Shown one piece after another: positions 17,324-25,812 of a stretch of DNA of 64,000 nucleotides (positions within the stretch are counted from its first letter, which is position 1; each line of letters begins with the position of its first letter). The notes below the pieces were generated by a model, which ran no database searches, was not told where the DNA came from, and worked only from the letters and a program-made list of their open reading frames with translations. Origin of the DNA: DASXUG01 sp036504995 (GTDB taxonomy: Bacteria > Pseudomonadota > Gammaproteobacteria > Burkholderiales > Methylophilaceae); NCBI GenBank assembly GCA_036504995.1, contig DASXUG010000002.1, positions 1-64,000 of the forward strand. The letters run 5' to 3'. The position numbers and the translations under genes were made by a program.

Positions 17324-18352
17324 TTAAAGTCCAACCTGCTTCCAAGCGTCATCCACAGCAGCAGCAACGCTAGGAGTAGTGCGATACATTTGCAGTGCCA
17401 ACTTGCGTGTGCGATTTGCGAAATCTCTCATTTTCATATTAGGACTAGGTCTACCCTGCATGGCACGATACCATATTTGACCAACCTTCTCCCAGCTTTT
17501 ACCGCCAACTGATTTACAAGCCAAGCAGAAGGCTAAATTTGGTGGCCCACTCGTATAATGGGGATCCATGTCAGGCGTGAGCTGAGAATAGTGAACTGGT
17601 TGTGGTGCCAAAGCGCGCACGTCAGCTGGATTCGCCATATTTCTCAAACAGGTATAACCCTTTGAGGTTGCAACAGGCCCCATAATGTCATGCCCAATTA
17701 ACCAATCTGCCTGCGTCACATCTTGCTTGGCCTGCCATTGACGGAACATGGTACCGAAACAATCAGAAAGACTCTCATTTAGACCACCAGCGTCACCTGC
17801 ATACTTCAGTTGCAAGGTATATTGTGTCACCCCATGCGTTAACTCATGAGCAACCACATCATTGCCCAGCGTAAAGTCAGTAAAAATCTTATTGTCACCG
17901 TCGCCGTATATCATTTGGGCGCCATTCCACATGGCATTATTATAATCGACGCCAAAGTGAACTGATGACATCATAGTCATCCCTGCCCCATTAATTGAGT
18001 TCCTACCAAATACTTTTTTATAAAATTCCGCGACCGAGGTTGTCAATTTATAGGTACGAGAGGCAGTCACGTCGCCAGCACTCGCAGGGTTAGAGATAGG
18101 TGCCCCTGGTAAGGTTTGCAGATGCTTGCAGTCATATACCGTTACCGTTGGCGCTACTGATAAGACACCGAGGAGTGAAGAACTCGTATTCATAGTTTTA
18201 GTAAAGGCTAGGGTACTGGTTCGTAATTTACGCAAACTTTTACTTATTTTTAAGTTACTGCTGGCGTTATTACGAATCTCGTCAGAGAGTGCTGTGTCTT
18301 TAGCAAGCTTTTCTAAGACATCATTGGGAATAATGAAGCAACTGCAAGTCAT
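17324..18352 (-). CDS. Protealysin-like M4 metallopeptidase
   Basis: A 342-residue thermolysin-family zinc protease of the protealysin type. It has no signal peptide and a short propeptide starting MTCSCFIIPNDVLEKL, comparable with the protealysin propeptide. Catalytic elements are HELTH (169-173), the zinc Glu E193 in GGLNESLSD, and the late His at about 265 in DPHYTSGPPN. Family members act inside or outside the cell despite lacking a Sec signal, and some have been tied to invasion or actin cleavage. It is followed by the emfourin gene. A 9-bp inverted repeat lies upstream. Confidence 0.93.
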   Translation of the reverse strand: MTCSCFIIPNDVLEKLAKDTALSDEIRNNASSNLKISKSLRKLRTSTLAFTKTMNTSSSLLGVLSVAPTVTVYDCKHLQTLPGAPISNPASAGDVTASRTYKLTTSVAEFYKKVFGRNSINGAGMTMMSSVHFGVDYNNAMWNGAQMIYGDGDNKIFTDFTLGNDVVAHELTHGVTQYTLQLKYAGDAGGLNESLSDCFGTMFRQWQAKQDVTQADWLIGHDIMGPVATSKGYTCLRNMANPADVRALAPQPVHYSQLTPDMDPHYTSGPPNLAFCLACKSVGGKSWEKVGQIWYRAMQGRPSPNMKMRDFANRTRKLALQMYRTTPSVAAAVDDAWKQVGL

Positions 18353-18703
18353 ACCTATCTCCTCTAATTAAGTCTGGCAGAATAGGTGCCACCAGTTCAC
18401 AAAAATACTTTATGGACTCTATTATTATATCCATAAAGAACATAATGCAAGATAAATTAACTAATAAAGAACCATAATTTATTCTGGTAATGATTGTTGA
18501 CTACTGAAATAGAGCGGTAAGCATCGAAGAACTCGAATGCCAGAGTAAGCATTCAATACTGTAAAAAGTCACACCTATTGATTATTCGACCACATTTGGT
18601 TGAGGCCTGACTGTTGCATATTCCGATGGCGCCAAATCGGTATTTGGCTAGAGATACAGTATTTTGGAAAAACCGACATGGGTATAATGAAGAAAGTTAA
18701 AGA
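18353..18703. other. 351-bp region upstream of the M4 protease gene
   Basis: This gap lies before the M4 gene and after the end of the phospholipase-D gene, both leftward. It contains an inverted repeat, CTTTATGGA at 18408-18416 and TCCATAAAG at 18430-18438, 56-86 bases upstream of the protease start. A smaller GAATGC/GCATTC hairpin lies near 18535-18555. I found no coding frame with a supporting ribosome site and no trace of an insertion sequence. Confidence 0.45.
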
Positions 18704-20290
18704 TTACAGTTCATCATCCAGAGGCAATAGTGACATCAAATCCGTTTTAAGTCTTTCGCTTAGGTTTTTGGAAGGCTCGTCACCATACTCCACTAGTTTG
18801 CCATTTTCTTTGGTGATCCAAACTAAAGCGCTTTGCTTAGTCACTGGGTCATTTTTTAGATATACCTGATAACTATTTTCTGGATCAGTGAGGCGTTTGA
18901 ATCGCTCAGCTTCTTGCTTAGCCAGCTCTGGGCTGTTAATCACCATACCGATCTCGGTATTTAGATGTAATGATCGCTGATCTAAATTCATAGAGCCTAG
19001 CAATATTTTTTTGCGATCAGAGATATATTGCTTAGCATGCAGACCATAGTTACCTAATTTCAGCAATTTCTTTGACTCACCACTACCTGCAGCCTTGCCA
19101 AGACTAGCTCTGATTTCATAGAGTTTGATATCTAACGTCAGCAATTCTTTTCTATAATGCTTATAGCCTGAATGCGCTGCAAGTTGCGGGGTGGATTCTA
19201 GCGAATTAGTGAGCACTTTGGTCTCAACATTCCGCTCATACATGTCTTTGAATAAGGCCATACCATCGTCACCTGGCACAAAAAAGGGGGTAATAATCAG
19301 CAGCTCAGAACGGGTGGCCTTTGCCAATTCGGCAAATGAATTATAGATTAAACTACCCGTCATCTTGTCATCTTCCATCTCTTTTTTATCGGGGCTGTCA
19401 TAAATCACCTCTGCATTTGCCCAACTTGGTGATACGGATGCCGTCATCAGATTATTGACTTGATTGCTTGCACTGATAGATTTCAAGAAGGATGCAGGCT
19501 CATCCTCGAGGGCTTCACAGTCTTTGCTCAGGCTGGTTCTAAAACTTTCCAGCGACTCAATACTAGATAGAACCGAATCCACAGCCTTTGCGGGGATAGC
19601 CATATTGCTATTCCAGTACTCATCAAAACTTTGGGAGAGTTTTTGTATAACAGGGCCGATAGTGAACACATCATCATCGCCAAATTGTGACTCTGGATCG
19701 GTCTGGAAATATTCATCGCCTATATTGCGTCCACCAAATAATGCAACTGCACCATCAACAATAAACAACTTGTTATGCATACGATAATCTAGAGTTGATT
19801 TGCGTAGCGTCATTTCTACCAGACGTAGTAGATGACCATGGCCACGATAACGCAAAGGGTTAAATACACGGACTTGAATATTGGGGTGCGCAGATAGTGT
19901 CAATAATTGTTGATCGCCGTTTTCCGTAGCAGCATCATCCACCAGAATTCTTATCTTGACACCTCGATCGGCGGCTTTTAATAAATGCGCCGTCAATAGC
20001 TTGCCAGTATCGTCCTGTCTAAAGATGTAATACTGCAGGTCAAGCGAGGCCTCAGCCTTATCGATTAACGAGACTCTGGCATAAAAACCATCCACACCAT
20101 TGTTTAGTATATAGAACCCAGATAAACCATCATGCGAACTGGCTGATTTAATGTATTGACGTCCTAGGCTGGTCTGTTCTGGATGGCTAAAGGAAGTTGA
20201 GTATTCTTTAGGTGGCGATTGATGTACGTTCAGCAAACTACAGGCCGTAATTTGGGCCAAAAAGAATAGGTAAGCAATTTTCTTGAACAT
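18704..20290 (-). CDS. Phospholipase D-family lipoprotein (ClsC-like cardiolipin synthase)
   Basis: A 528-residue PLD-superfamily protein with a lipoprotein signal peptide (lipobox ITAC, C17). Two HKD motifs are complete: HNKLFIVDGAVALFGGRN in the N-terminal half, and HAKQYISDRK with GSMNLDQRS in the C-terminal half. This layout matches ClsC-type enzymes that form cardiolipin or related lipids by phosphatidyl transfer. A pure phospholipase role cannot be excluded. ClsC in E. coli works with YmdB, not seen here. The neighbouring response regulators and DUF883/YqjE genes suggest a membrane-stress setting. Confidence 0.88.
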   Translation of the reverse strand: MFKKIAYLFFLAQITACSLLNVHQSPPKEYSTSFSHPEQTSLGRQYIKSASSHDGLSGFYILNNGVDGFYARVSLIDKAEASLDLQYYIFRQDDTGKLLTAHLLKAADRGVKIRILVDDAATENGDQQLLTLSAHPNIQVRVFNPLRYRGHGHLLRLVEMTLRKSTLDYRMHNKLFIVDGAVALFGGRNIGDEYFQTDPESQFGDDDVFTIGPVIQKLSQSFDEYWNSNMAIPAKAVDSVLSSIESLESFRTSLSKDCEALEDEPASFLKSISASNQVNNLMTASVSPSWANAEVIYDSPDKKEMEDDKMTGSLIYNSFAELAKATRSELLIITPFFVPGDDGMALFKDMYERNVETKVLTNSLESTPQLAAHSGYKHYRKELLTLDIKLYEIRASLGKAAGSGESKKLLKLGNYGLHAKQYISDRKKILLGSMNLDQRSLHLNTEIGMVINSPELAKQEAERFKRLTDPENSYQVYLKNDPVTKQSALVWITKENGKLVEYGDEPSKNLSERLKTDLMSLLPLDDEL

Positions 20291-20374
20291 ATTTTGCGCT
20301 GGGGTCTTTAAGGATTCTGTCTCAATATACGTAAGTGCATTATCGAGTTACGAATAAGCGCACATCAGAAGCCG

Positions 20375-20794
20375 TTACTTAAACAGACTTGCCTCTTTAC
20401 AAATTGACTCAATCGCTTGTTCAAAATCCATAGACTTGTCAAAAAAGTAATTGACTCCCAACTCTTTGGCCATTTTCCGATAATATGAATTTGCATGATT
20501 AGTTAATACAACATACACCGTCGAACTAAGATTAAGGCTCGACTGGTGTTGCTGGTTGAATTTAATCACATCAAAACCGTTGCCTTTTGCTAACTCAATA
20601 TCAGCAATCAACATGTCATATTTTTTTGCTGCAAGTAGAACAATAGCCTCATCGCTAGAAATTGCGAAATCCTCAACAAAGATATTCTCATACTCGCTAA
20701 GCGATTCAATGATAGTGTCTCGTAGAAGTTTCGAGTCTTCAACTAACAGTACTCGCATACGCCTTTTATCAATCTCGTTAATGTCAGATTGCAT
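20375..20794 (-). CDS. Stand-alone receiver-domain response regulator
   Basis: A single CheY-like receiver with no output domain. Phospho-acceptor and switch residues are intact: VEDSK near the N-terminus, the Asp in LIADIEL, the Thr in VVLTNHA and the Lys in FFDKSMD. ATG 20794 is preferred over a TTG three codons upstream. It lies 45 bp downstream of a LuxR-type regulator and is likely phosphorylated by the same kinase, encoded divergently at 22747. A competing sink or a relay to another output are both possible. Confidence 0.85.
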   Translation of the reverse strand: MQSDINEIDKRRMRVLLVEDSKLLRDTIIESLSEYENIFVEDFAISSDEAIVLLAAKKYDMLIADIELAKGNGFDVIKFNQQHQSSLNLSSTVYVVLTNHANSYYRKMAKELGVNYFFDKSMDFEQAIESICKEASLFK

Positions 20795-20838
20795 AATTAT
20801 CAAGCTTCATTTGTTACCTTGGCTTACACAACATATGT

Positions 20839-21471
20839 TTACGAAATGAGCTGATTTTTAATCGCATAGTAAGTTAAATCAGCATTATTTTTAAAACTCA
20901 TTTTTTCTAATATTCTAGCTCGGTATGTGCTGACGGTTTTGATACTGATAAACAGTTCTTCCGCAATCGCTGACGGACTCATGCCGCCAGCCAGTTTAAT
21001 AAAAACTTGAAACTCCCGCGTAGATAACATTTCATGCATCTGCTTTTCACTGGGACGGTAAAGCTCGTCAGTCATGATCTCGGCTAATGAAGAGGAAATA
21101 TAACGCTTCCCGTTAGCGATGATCTTAATGGCGCGGATAATTTCATCGGTATCTGTGTCTTTTGATAAGTAACCCTTACAGCCCATTCTTAATAAATTCA
21201 GGGCATATTGGTCCTCTGCATAGCCACTAAGAATCAACACTGGCAAATCAGGCGCAACATGCTTTAAGTCTCGCATGGTGTCGACCCCATTTTTATCAGG
21301 CATAGCAATATCCATCACTACAACATCAAATGGCTGTTGACGAATGAGATCGATGGCTTCCTGACCAGAGCTAGCCTCGGCAGTGACTTCAATGTCACGC
21401 TCAAGATCGATCATATTTTTGAGGCCCTGCCGAATAATGGCATGGTCATCCACGAGCAATATTTTTTTCAT
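20839..21471 (-). CDS. LuxR/NarL-family response regulator
   Basis: A 210-residue two-component transcription factor. The receiver has DDHAIIRQG, phospho-Asp D54 in VVMDIAMPDKNG, and LSKDTDTDE. A helix-turn-helix of the LuxR/GerE type fills residues about 145-205 (LSTREFQVFIKLAGGMSPSA, then KTVSTYRARILEKM). Its likely partner is the CHASE3/HisKA_3 kinase at 22747-24120, because HisKA_3 kinases typically pair with NarL-type regulators. Target promoters may include the adjacent envelope genes. Confidence 0.93.
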   Translation of the reverse strand: MKKILLVDDHAIIRQGLKNMIDLERDIEVTAEASSGQEAIDLIRQQPFDVVVMDIAMPDKNGVDTMRDLKHVAPDLPVLILSGYAEDQYALNLLRMGCKGYLSKDTDTDEIIRAIKIIANGKRYISSSLAEIMTDELYRPSEKQMHEMLSTREFQVFIKLAGGMSPSAIAEELFISIKTVSTYRARILEKMSFKNNADLTYYAIKNQLIS

Positions 21472-21540
21472 AGCCTACGCATGTCTGGTTGATTTACCTC
21501 ATCAATGTATTGCACTTTAATGTATTGCACTTTTTCTATT

Positions 21541-21957
21541 TTAACCCTCTTGATCTGTTTTTAAGCCCTCTTGCAAGGTTTCCCAATCTTGTTTCCAGAG
21601 CTCCCGAGAGACACTTAAAAACTCACTTTTTTTCCATAGAAAGCGTAAGTAAAAAAACAAGCCGATGGCAATGATTAAAGGGACTGCCATCGCCAAACCA
21701 AGGATAAGGGAGCGGTATTCACTATGCCAAGCAATGGCAAGTATCCAGCCAAAGCCAATGAATAGTGACAGAATAATCGCTGTGACGATGATTATAATCA
21801 CAATCAAACTCTTAAATACACGCTCCCACTCAAAGGCGACATTAACCGCTAACACATTGCTACGATGCTCGAAAAATAGAGCTAAGGTTTGTGCTAAGCC
21901 ATGCAGTTTCGACTCAACCAAATTTAGTGTGATTAGCTTAAATATAATGCGCCACAT
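21541..21957 (-). CDS. YqjE-like phage-holin-family membrane protein
   Basis: A 138-residue protein with two strongly hydrophobic segments (about 50-75 and 85-107), separated by a short polar turn, and charged ends. This is the layout of YqjE/phage holin family III proteins. In E. coli yqjE lies beside yqjD, and here a DUF883 (YqjD/ElaB) gene is 14 bp upstream, so the assignment rests on both structure and neighbourhood. Such proteins are linked to stationary phase and the inner membrane, but their biochemical role is unknown. Confidence 0.75.
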   Translation of the reverse strand: MWRIIFKLITLNLVESKLHGLAQTLALFFEHRSNVLAVNVAFEWERVFKSLIVIIIIVTAIILSLFIGFGWILAIAWHSEYRSLILGLAMAVPLIIAIGLFFYLRFLWKKSEFLSVSRELWKQDWETLQEGLKTDQEG

Positions 21958-21971
21958 TAGCTACCCTTTAT

Positions 21972-22406
21972 TTAGTCTTGGCTCGAAGCTTTACTCTGAC
22001 CAATCACATAACCAATTAAGGCGCCTGCGCCAACCGCGACTGCAAGTGTCAGTAAAGGTTGTTCATTGAGCACTTTTTTCGTTTTAACCTGACTTTTTGC
22101 TACCAACTCATAAAGCTCTTCCTTGGCCGTTGCAGACAACTGCTCATATTGGTCATATAGGGTTGCTGTAATTGCAGAAACCTTATTGGTTTGCGTTTCG
22201 GTTTTTTCTTCAATCAACTGACGTATACTTTCCAATAGTTGAGCAGCATCAACTTTTGCATCAGTCGCAGTTTTTTTAAGCTTATCACTTAAGTCGGTCG
22301 CACGACCTTTGGCTTCACCTGCCAAATCCTGTAAATTGTCTTTTACGTTTTCAACTACTTCCACTGCTTTTTCACTGACGTCATTGCTTTTTGATAAATT
22401 AAACAT
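21972..22406 (-). CDS. DUF883 (YqjD/ElaB-like) ribosome- or membrane-associated protein
   Basis: A 144-residue, largely helical and amphipathic protein rich in Lys, Glu and Ala, with one C-terminal hydrophobic segment (LLTLAVAVGAGALIGYVIG) containing the Gly-rich pattern typical of DUF883. In E. coli, YqjD and ElaB are tail-anchored proteins that bind ribosomes in stationary phase. It lies between DUF1328 and YqjE-like genes, all leftward, and probably forms one operon with them. Confidence 0.85.
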   Translation of the reverse strand: MFNLSKSNDVSEKAVEVVENVKDNLQDLAGEAKGRATDLSDKLKKTATDAKVDAAQLLESIRQLIEEKTETQTNKVSAITATLYDQYEQLSATAKEELYELVAKSQVKTKKVLNEQPLLTLAVAVGAGALIGYVIGQSKASSQD

Positions 22407-22454
22407 GTGTAACTCCTTGTTAATGTAAAGATTTAATACACTACAGACTAAAGA

Positions 22455-22610
22455 CTAACTACGACCTTTGATAAACGAAATCACAGTTAAAATCAAAAAT
22501 AAGAAAAAGATGATTTTTGCAATTTCAGCAGCACCTGCCGCAATACCACCAAATCCCAAAACAGCAGCCACAATCGCGATGATGAAAAAAACCACAGTAT
22601 AATGGAGCAT
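22455..22610 (-). CDS. DUF1328 (YtjA-like) small membrane protein
   Basis: A 51-residue protein starting MLHYTVVFFIIAIVAAVLGF and ending ISFIKGRS. It is almost wholly two hydrophobic helices joined by GGIAAGAAEIAK, the hallmark of DUF1328/YtjA. AAGGATA precedes the ATG at suitable spacing. The family has no established function and often appears near stress-induced envelope genes. It is the first gene of the leftward DUF1328-DUF883-YqjE set, 45 bp ahead of the DUF883 gene. Confidence 0.85.
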   Translation of the reverse strand: MLHYTVVFFIIAIVAAVLGFGGIAAGAAEIAKIIFFLFLILTVISFIKGRS

Positions 22611-22746
22611 ATCGGTATCCTTTATATATCAATAATTGCATTCAGCAGAGTGCTAAAGTACGTGATTGAATGTTATGCCACATGGTGTGATAGGATGAGT
22701 GGACTTTTGCTGAACTATTTGTAGGAATCGACTGACATTCAATCCC

Positions 22747-24120
22747 ATGGAATTGCTAAAAAACTTATATTTTTTCAAGAAGCGAGTAGGCTTTAATGTT
22801 TTTGGGACATTGTTGCTGGCGGGCGTTTTTAGCTTGTTTGCTATTTTCTTTACCAACTTTTTAATGAATCAAATCAGTGATGTCAATAAACGAACCGTTG
22901 CAATTACTGACGACTCATTAATTATCCTACAAATCAAAAGCGCTATGTCACAAGCCGAGTCTGCACAAAGAGGCTACCTGTTAACACACCGTAAAGACTA
23001 TTTAGAGCCATTCGAATCCAATATCGACCTTGTACACCAGCATTCAAAGCAGTTATCGCTGAGTACTAGCTTACAAAGCCCAACTGAAAAAGCTCTGCTG
23101 GTTGAGCTTATCGCAGCAGTTAATAGCAAAATTACAGAAATGAAACTTGCCACCTCCCTGCAGGCAGAACACCAGCCTAAAGCAGCACTCAATCTCGTCA
23201 ATTTAGATCAGGGTTTGGTTGCCATGCAGAATATTAACGAGATAGAAAATAAATTATTCGAAATGGAAAAATCAAAACTTTTGTCGAATCGAATACTTAG
23301 AAATGAAAAGATAGGCTGGGCGAAGTCGCTCATTATCGCCTCCATTTTAATACTTCTGCTTGTGATCGGTACCAGTTTTAAAGTTGTGCTGGCAAAAATT
23401 ATTGAAAAAGATCTTATTAGTCAGCAGTTGTCCATGGAGAATCAAGCGAATGAAAAGAAAATAGTAAGTACCAAGCGACAACTCCAGACTTTAGCTTTAG
23501 ATGCTCAAGGTGCAATAGAGCGTGAACGTATTGAGCTTGCTCGCGAGTTGCACGATGAGCTTGGATCTATTCTCACTGCCACAAAAATGGATTTGTCTTG
23601 GGTGATCAAAAAAACTAAAGATGCAGAGCCTGACATACAAGAAAAAATCGCCCGTACCATTAAATATCTCGACCGAGGCATTCAGTTCAAGCGCCAGATA
23701 GTCGAAGCAATGCATCCCTCTATGATTGCAACTTTTGGTATATGGCCAGCCATTAAAAATCTCGCTGAAGAGAGCGCCGAGCGCAACGAGTGGCAGCTTA
23801 AATTAACTATGCCAGACGAGCCGCCTCAGTTAAATGATACCTTGGGATTAATTGCTTATCGCATCATCCAGGAAACGCTCAACAATGCATCAAAATATGC
23901 AAAAGCCACACAAGTGACCGTCGAAATTTTAACGACTGAAGATCAAATTAAGATTGAAATACTGGATAATGGTGTTGGAGTCGATCTCACCACGATCAAA
24001 CCTTCCACCCACGGTTTATCTGGTATGACACATAGAGTTCAAGCTATTGGTGGCAGCATTCAATTTGAAAGCAGTGCAGGTAACGGCATGTTTACCCGAG
24101 CGATGTTGCCAGTATTGTAG
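22747..24120 (+). CDS. CHASE3-HisKA_3 sensor histidine kinase (NarX/DegS type)
   Basis: A 457-residue inner-membrane kinase. Membrane segments at about 17-40 and 193-215 flank a periplasmic CHASE3 domain, with the typical AMSQAESAQRGYLLTHR near 66-82. The phosphorylated His is H269 in IELARELHDELGS, the HisKA_3 pattern. The ATPase domain shows ETLNNASKYA and LDNGVGV. It is transcribed away from the DUF1328-DUF883-YqjE genes and, beyond them, the two response regulators. I infer one kinase serving both regulators and acting on this envelope cluster. Confidence 0.92.
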   Translation: MELLKNLYFFKKRVGFNVFGTLLLAGVFSLFAIFFTNFLMNQISDVNKRTVAITDDSLIILQIKSAMSQAESAQRGYLLTHRKDYLEPFESNIDLVHQHSKQLSLSTSLQSPTEKALLVELIAAVNSKITEMKLATSLQAEHQPKAALNLVNLDQGLVAMQNINEIENKLFEMEKSKLLSNRILRNEKIGWAKSLIIASILILLLVIGTSFKVVLAKIIEKDLISQQLSMENQANEKKIVSTKRQLQTLALDAQGAIERERIELARELHDELGSILTATKMDLSWVIKKTKDAEPDIQEKIARTIKYLDRGIQFKRQIVEAMHPSMIATFGIWPAIKNLAEESAERNEWQLKLTMPDEPPQLNDTLGLIAYRIIQETLNNASKYAKATQVTVEILTTEDQIKIEILDNGVGVDLTTIKPSTHGLSGMTHRVQAIGGSIQFESSAGNGMFTRAMLPVL

Positions 24121-24256
24121 CGTGAGCCCTTCAGCTATGTAGTCTATATCTGACAGCACTTTGAGAATTCATCTGACTTCACCGCTGCAAGATGCTATGT
24201 ATTATGGTGCCAAGCGTTGTTAATCGCTTTCATCATAATTACACAAGGAGATTTAC

Positions 24257-24769
24257 ATGCAATTTAAAACCAGACTTCTAACTAGCGTTACCATGCTTTC
24301 ACTTTCACTTATATCACAATCTGCAAGTCACGCGTTTGGCACGGCAGATACGATTGAGCAATCTCCGTTACAAGAGTCTTTTAAACAGCTTGATAAAGAC
24401 TCAGACGGTACGTTAAATTTTAAAGAGGCTTCTAATGATAAGCTTTACTCACACAAAAATTTTGCTAAGGCGGATGTAGATCATGATGGTACGCTTACAC
24501 AAGATGAGTATTCTACTTACCAAGCAGAGCACAACAAAAAAGAAATTAAACGCTTGGCCAGCGACACAGAAATCACGACAAAAATAAAAGCTAACCTTCT
24601 AAAAGACGAGGGGTTTAAAGGCTTTAATGTCAGCGTCGAAACCGTGAAGGGCGTGGTTCAGCTTAGCGGCTTTGTAAATGACCAAGCTTTAGTCACCAAG
24701 GCTGGGGAAATTGCCTCGCAAACTGAAGGTGTTAAATCCGTCAAAAATGACTTGATCGTCAAAGGGTAA
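24257..24769 (+). CDS. Exported EF-hand plus BON-domain protein
   Basis: A 170-residue periplasmic protein with a signal peptide (about 1-26) and AAGGAG before ATG 24257. Two EF-hand calcium loops are visible at 46-57 (DKDSDGTLNFKE) and 73-84 (DVDHDGTLTQDE). A BON domain at 103-170 follows, with the Gly motif GVVQLSGFV and GVKSVKNDLIV. BON domains bind phospholipid surfaces, as in OsmY. The combination suggests calcium-tuned membrane binding in the periplasm, which is inference. It follows the histidine kinase by 136 bp and may be one of its targets. Confidence 0.87.
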   Translation: MQFKTRLLTSVTMLSLSLISQSASHAFGTADTIEQSPLQESFKQLDKDSDGTLNFKEASNDKLYSHKNFAKADVDHDGTLTQDEYSTYQAEHNKKEIKRLASDTEITTKIKANLLKDEGFKGFNVSVETVKGVVQLSGFVNDQALVTKAGEIASQTEGVKSVKNDLIVKG

Positions 24770-24780
24770 TCCTCCCACTC

Positions 24781-24875
24781 TTGAGCAATCTTTGCTAAGC
24801 CTTAGCAATCAAGGGTTGCTCAAAATACTGCTTAAAAGTGACATGCAGATATTTTGGTATTTGCATGTCACTTTT
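24781..24875 (+). terminator. Paired hairpins ending the EF-hand/BON gene
   Basis: A nested hairpin at 24781-24823 (TTGAGCAA with TTGCTCAA, enclosing GCTAA/TTAGC) is followed by a perfect 14-bp stem at 24834-24847 with 24862-24875. The second stem has AAAA and TTTT outer ends and a 14-base loop. It fits an intrinsic terminator usable on both strands, with the TetR gene converging at 24953. Confidence 0.65.
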
Positions 24876-24952
24876 AACAAAATAGCCTTAAACATCGGTC
24901 AACTCTATTCAAATATTGAAACTTAATATATTAGAGTTTTAACAGACATATT

Positions 24953-25573
24953 TTATTCTGGCCATACCTTTAGGGCTATCTTAGCAATACCTAAAAGCTC
25001 ATCTTTTGTGGCGCCACTGGTGGCTTGCACTGACATTCCCTGATGTAAGGTCGCTAGATACTTTGCCAAGCATTTAGGATCAGCATCGCCAGATAGATCG
25101 CCATCAGCTATAGCCTTGCTAAATCGTTCTTCTAATTTGCTTTCATACGACTTTCTGAACTTGATTAGTGTATTTCGAATGAGTTCAGCACTCTCTCCGC
25201 TGGATAGTGCGCCTTGAACAATCAAGCAGCCTTTGGGATGTTGCGGATCAGTTAGAAATTCAGCAGCTGTAACCAGAAAACGTTCCGCGACCTTACGGGC
25301 GGTTGGTTCCTTTAGTACATCACTTACAAAGGCTACTGGACCCGATGCATATTTCAGCAATGCTTTATAAAATAACTCTTCTTTATTTCCGAATGCAGCA
25401 TACAAGCTGGGTTTGTTAACACCTAATGTTTCAGTCAGCTCGGCTATCGATGCCCCTTCATAGCCTCTTGTCCAAAATATTGTTAACGCCTTCTCAAGCG
25501 CTTCATCCATATCAAAAACTCTAGGACGGCCTCGTGATTTTTTAGCTTCACCAATCATAAATACATCTTTCAT
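24953..25573 (-). CDS. TetR/AcrR-family transcriptional repressor
   Basis: A regulator of about 206 residues whose N-terminal DNA-binding domain reads KKSRGRPRVFDMDEALEKAL, then FWTRGYEGASIAELTETLGV and NKPSLYAAFGNKEELF. The frame is open 45 codons further upstream, but that stretch is AT-rich, runs through the operator region and is unlike TetR proteins. I therefore place the start at ATG 25573 or 25558. It is divergent from the hydrolase-MFS-fabF genes. Palindromic sites at 25585-25596 and 25641-25652 suit autoregulation and control of that cassette. Confidence 0.9.
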   Translation of the reverse strand: MKDVFMIGEAKKSRGRPRVFDMDEALEKALTIFWTRGYEGASIAELTETLGVNKPSLYAAFGNKEELFYKALLKYASGPVAFVSDVLKEPTARKVAERFLVTAAEFLTDPQHPKGCLIVQGALSSGESAELIRNTLIKFRKSYESKLEERFSKAIADGDLSGDADPKCLAKYLATLHQGMSVQATSGATKDELLGIAKIALKVWPE

Positions 25574-25584
25574 TTCAAATAATA

Positions 25585-25652
25585 TACCAATTGTTACAAA
25601 AAAACCTTGACAAGGCAAGTGCTGCTGAAATATATTTATGTACCGATTGGTA
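25585..25652. promoter_or_regulatory. Divergent promoter region with two TACC-N4-GGTA-like operators
   Basis: Rightward -35 TTGACA (25607-25612) is separated by 18 bp from TATATT (25631-25636). Just downstream is TACCGATTGGTA (25641-25652), and on the TetR side is TACCAATTGTTA (25585-25596). The two sites share the TACC-N4-(G)GTTA/GGTA frame and are 56 bp apart. They fit operators for the adjacent TetR-family repressor. Binding itself is not shown. Confidence 0.55.
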
Positions 25653-25812
25653 ATTAAATATATTTTACTATAGGTATGAATATTAAATTTCATTGTAAAG
25701 CTAAGCATTAAAAAGGCGCATAACGCAGCAATATCATGCGAATTGCTAACTCAGTTTGATAAAACTTAATACAGATAATTGCAATACATACTTAAACTTA
25801 AAGGAGCAGTAA

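Noticed and set aside
18353..18703. Possible insertion-sequence remnant in the gap before the M4 protease gene
   Set aside because: No transposase fragment, terminal inverted repeats or target duplication could be seen.
25574..25708. Longer N-terminus for the TetR regulator
   Set aside because: The extra 45 codons cross the promoter and operator region and are unlike any TetR N-terminus.
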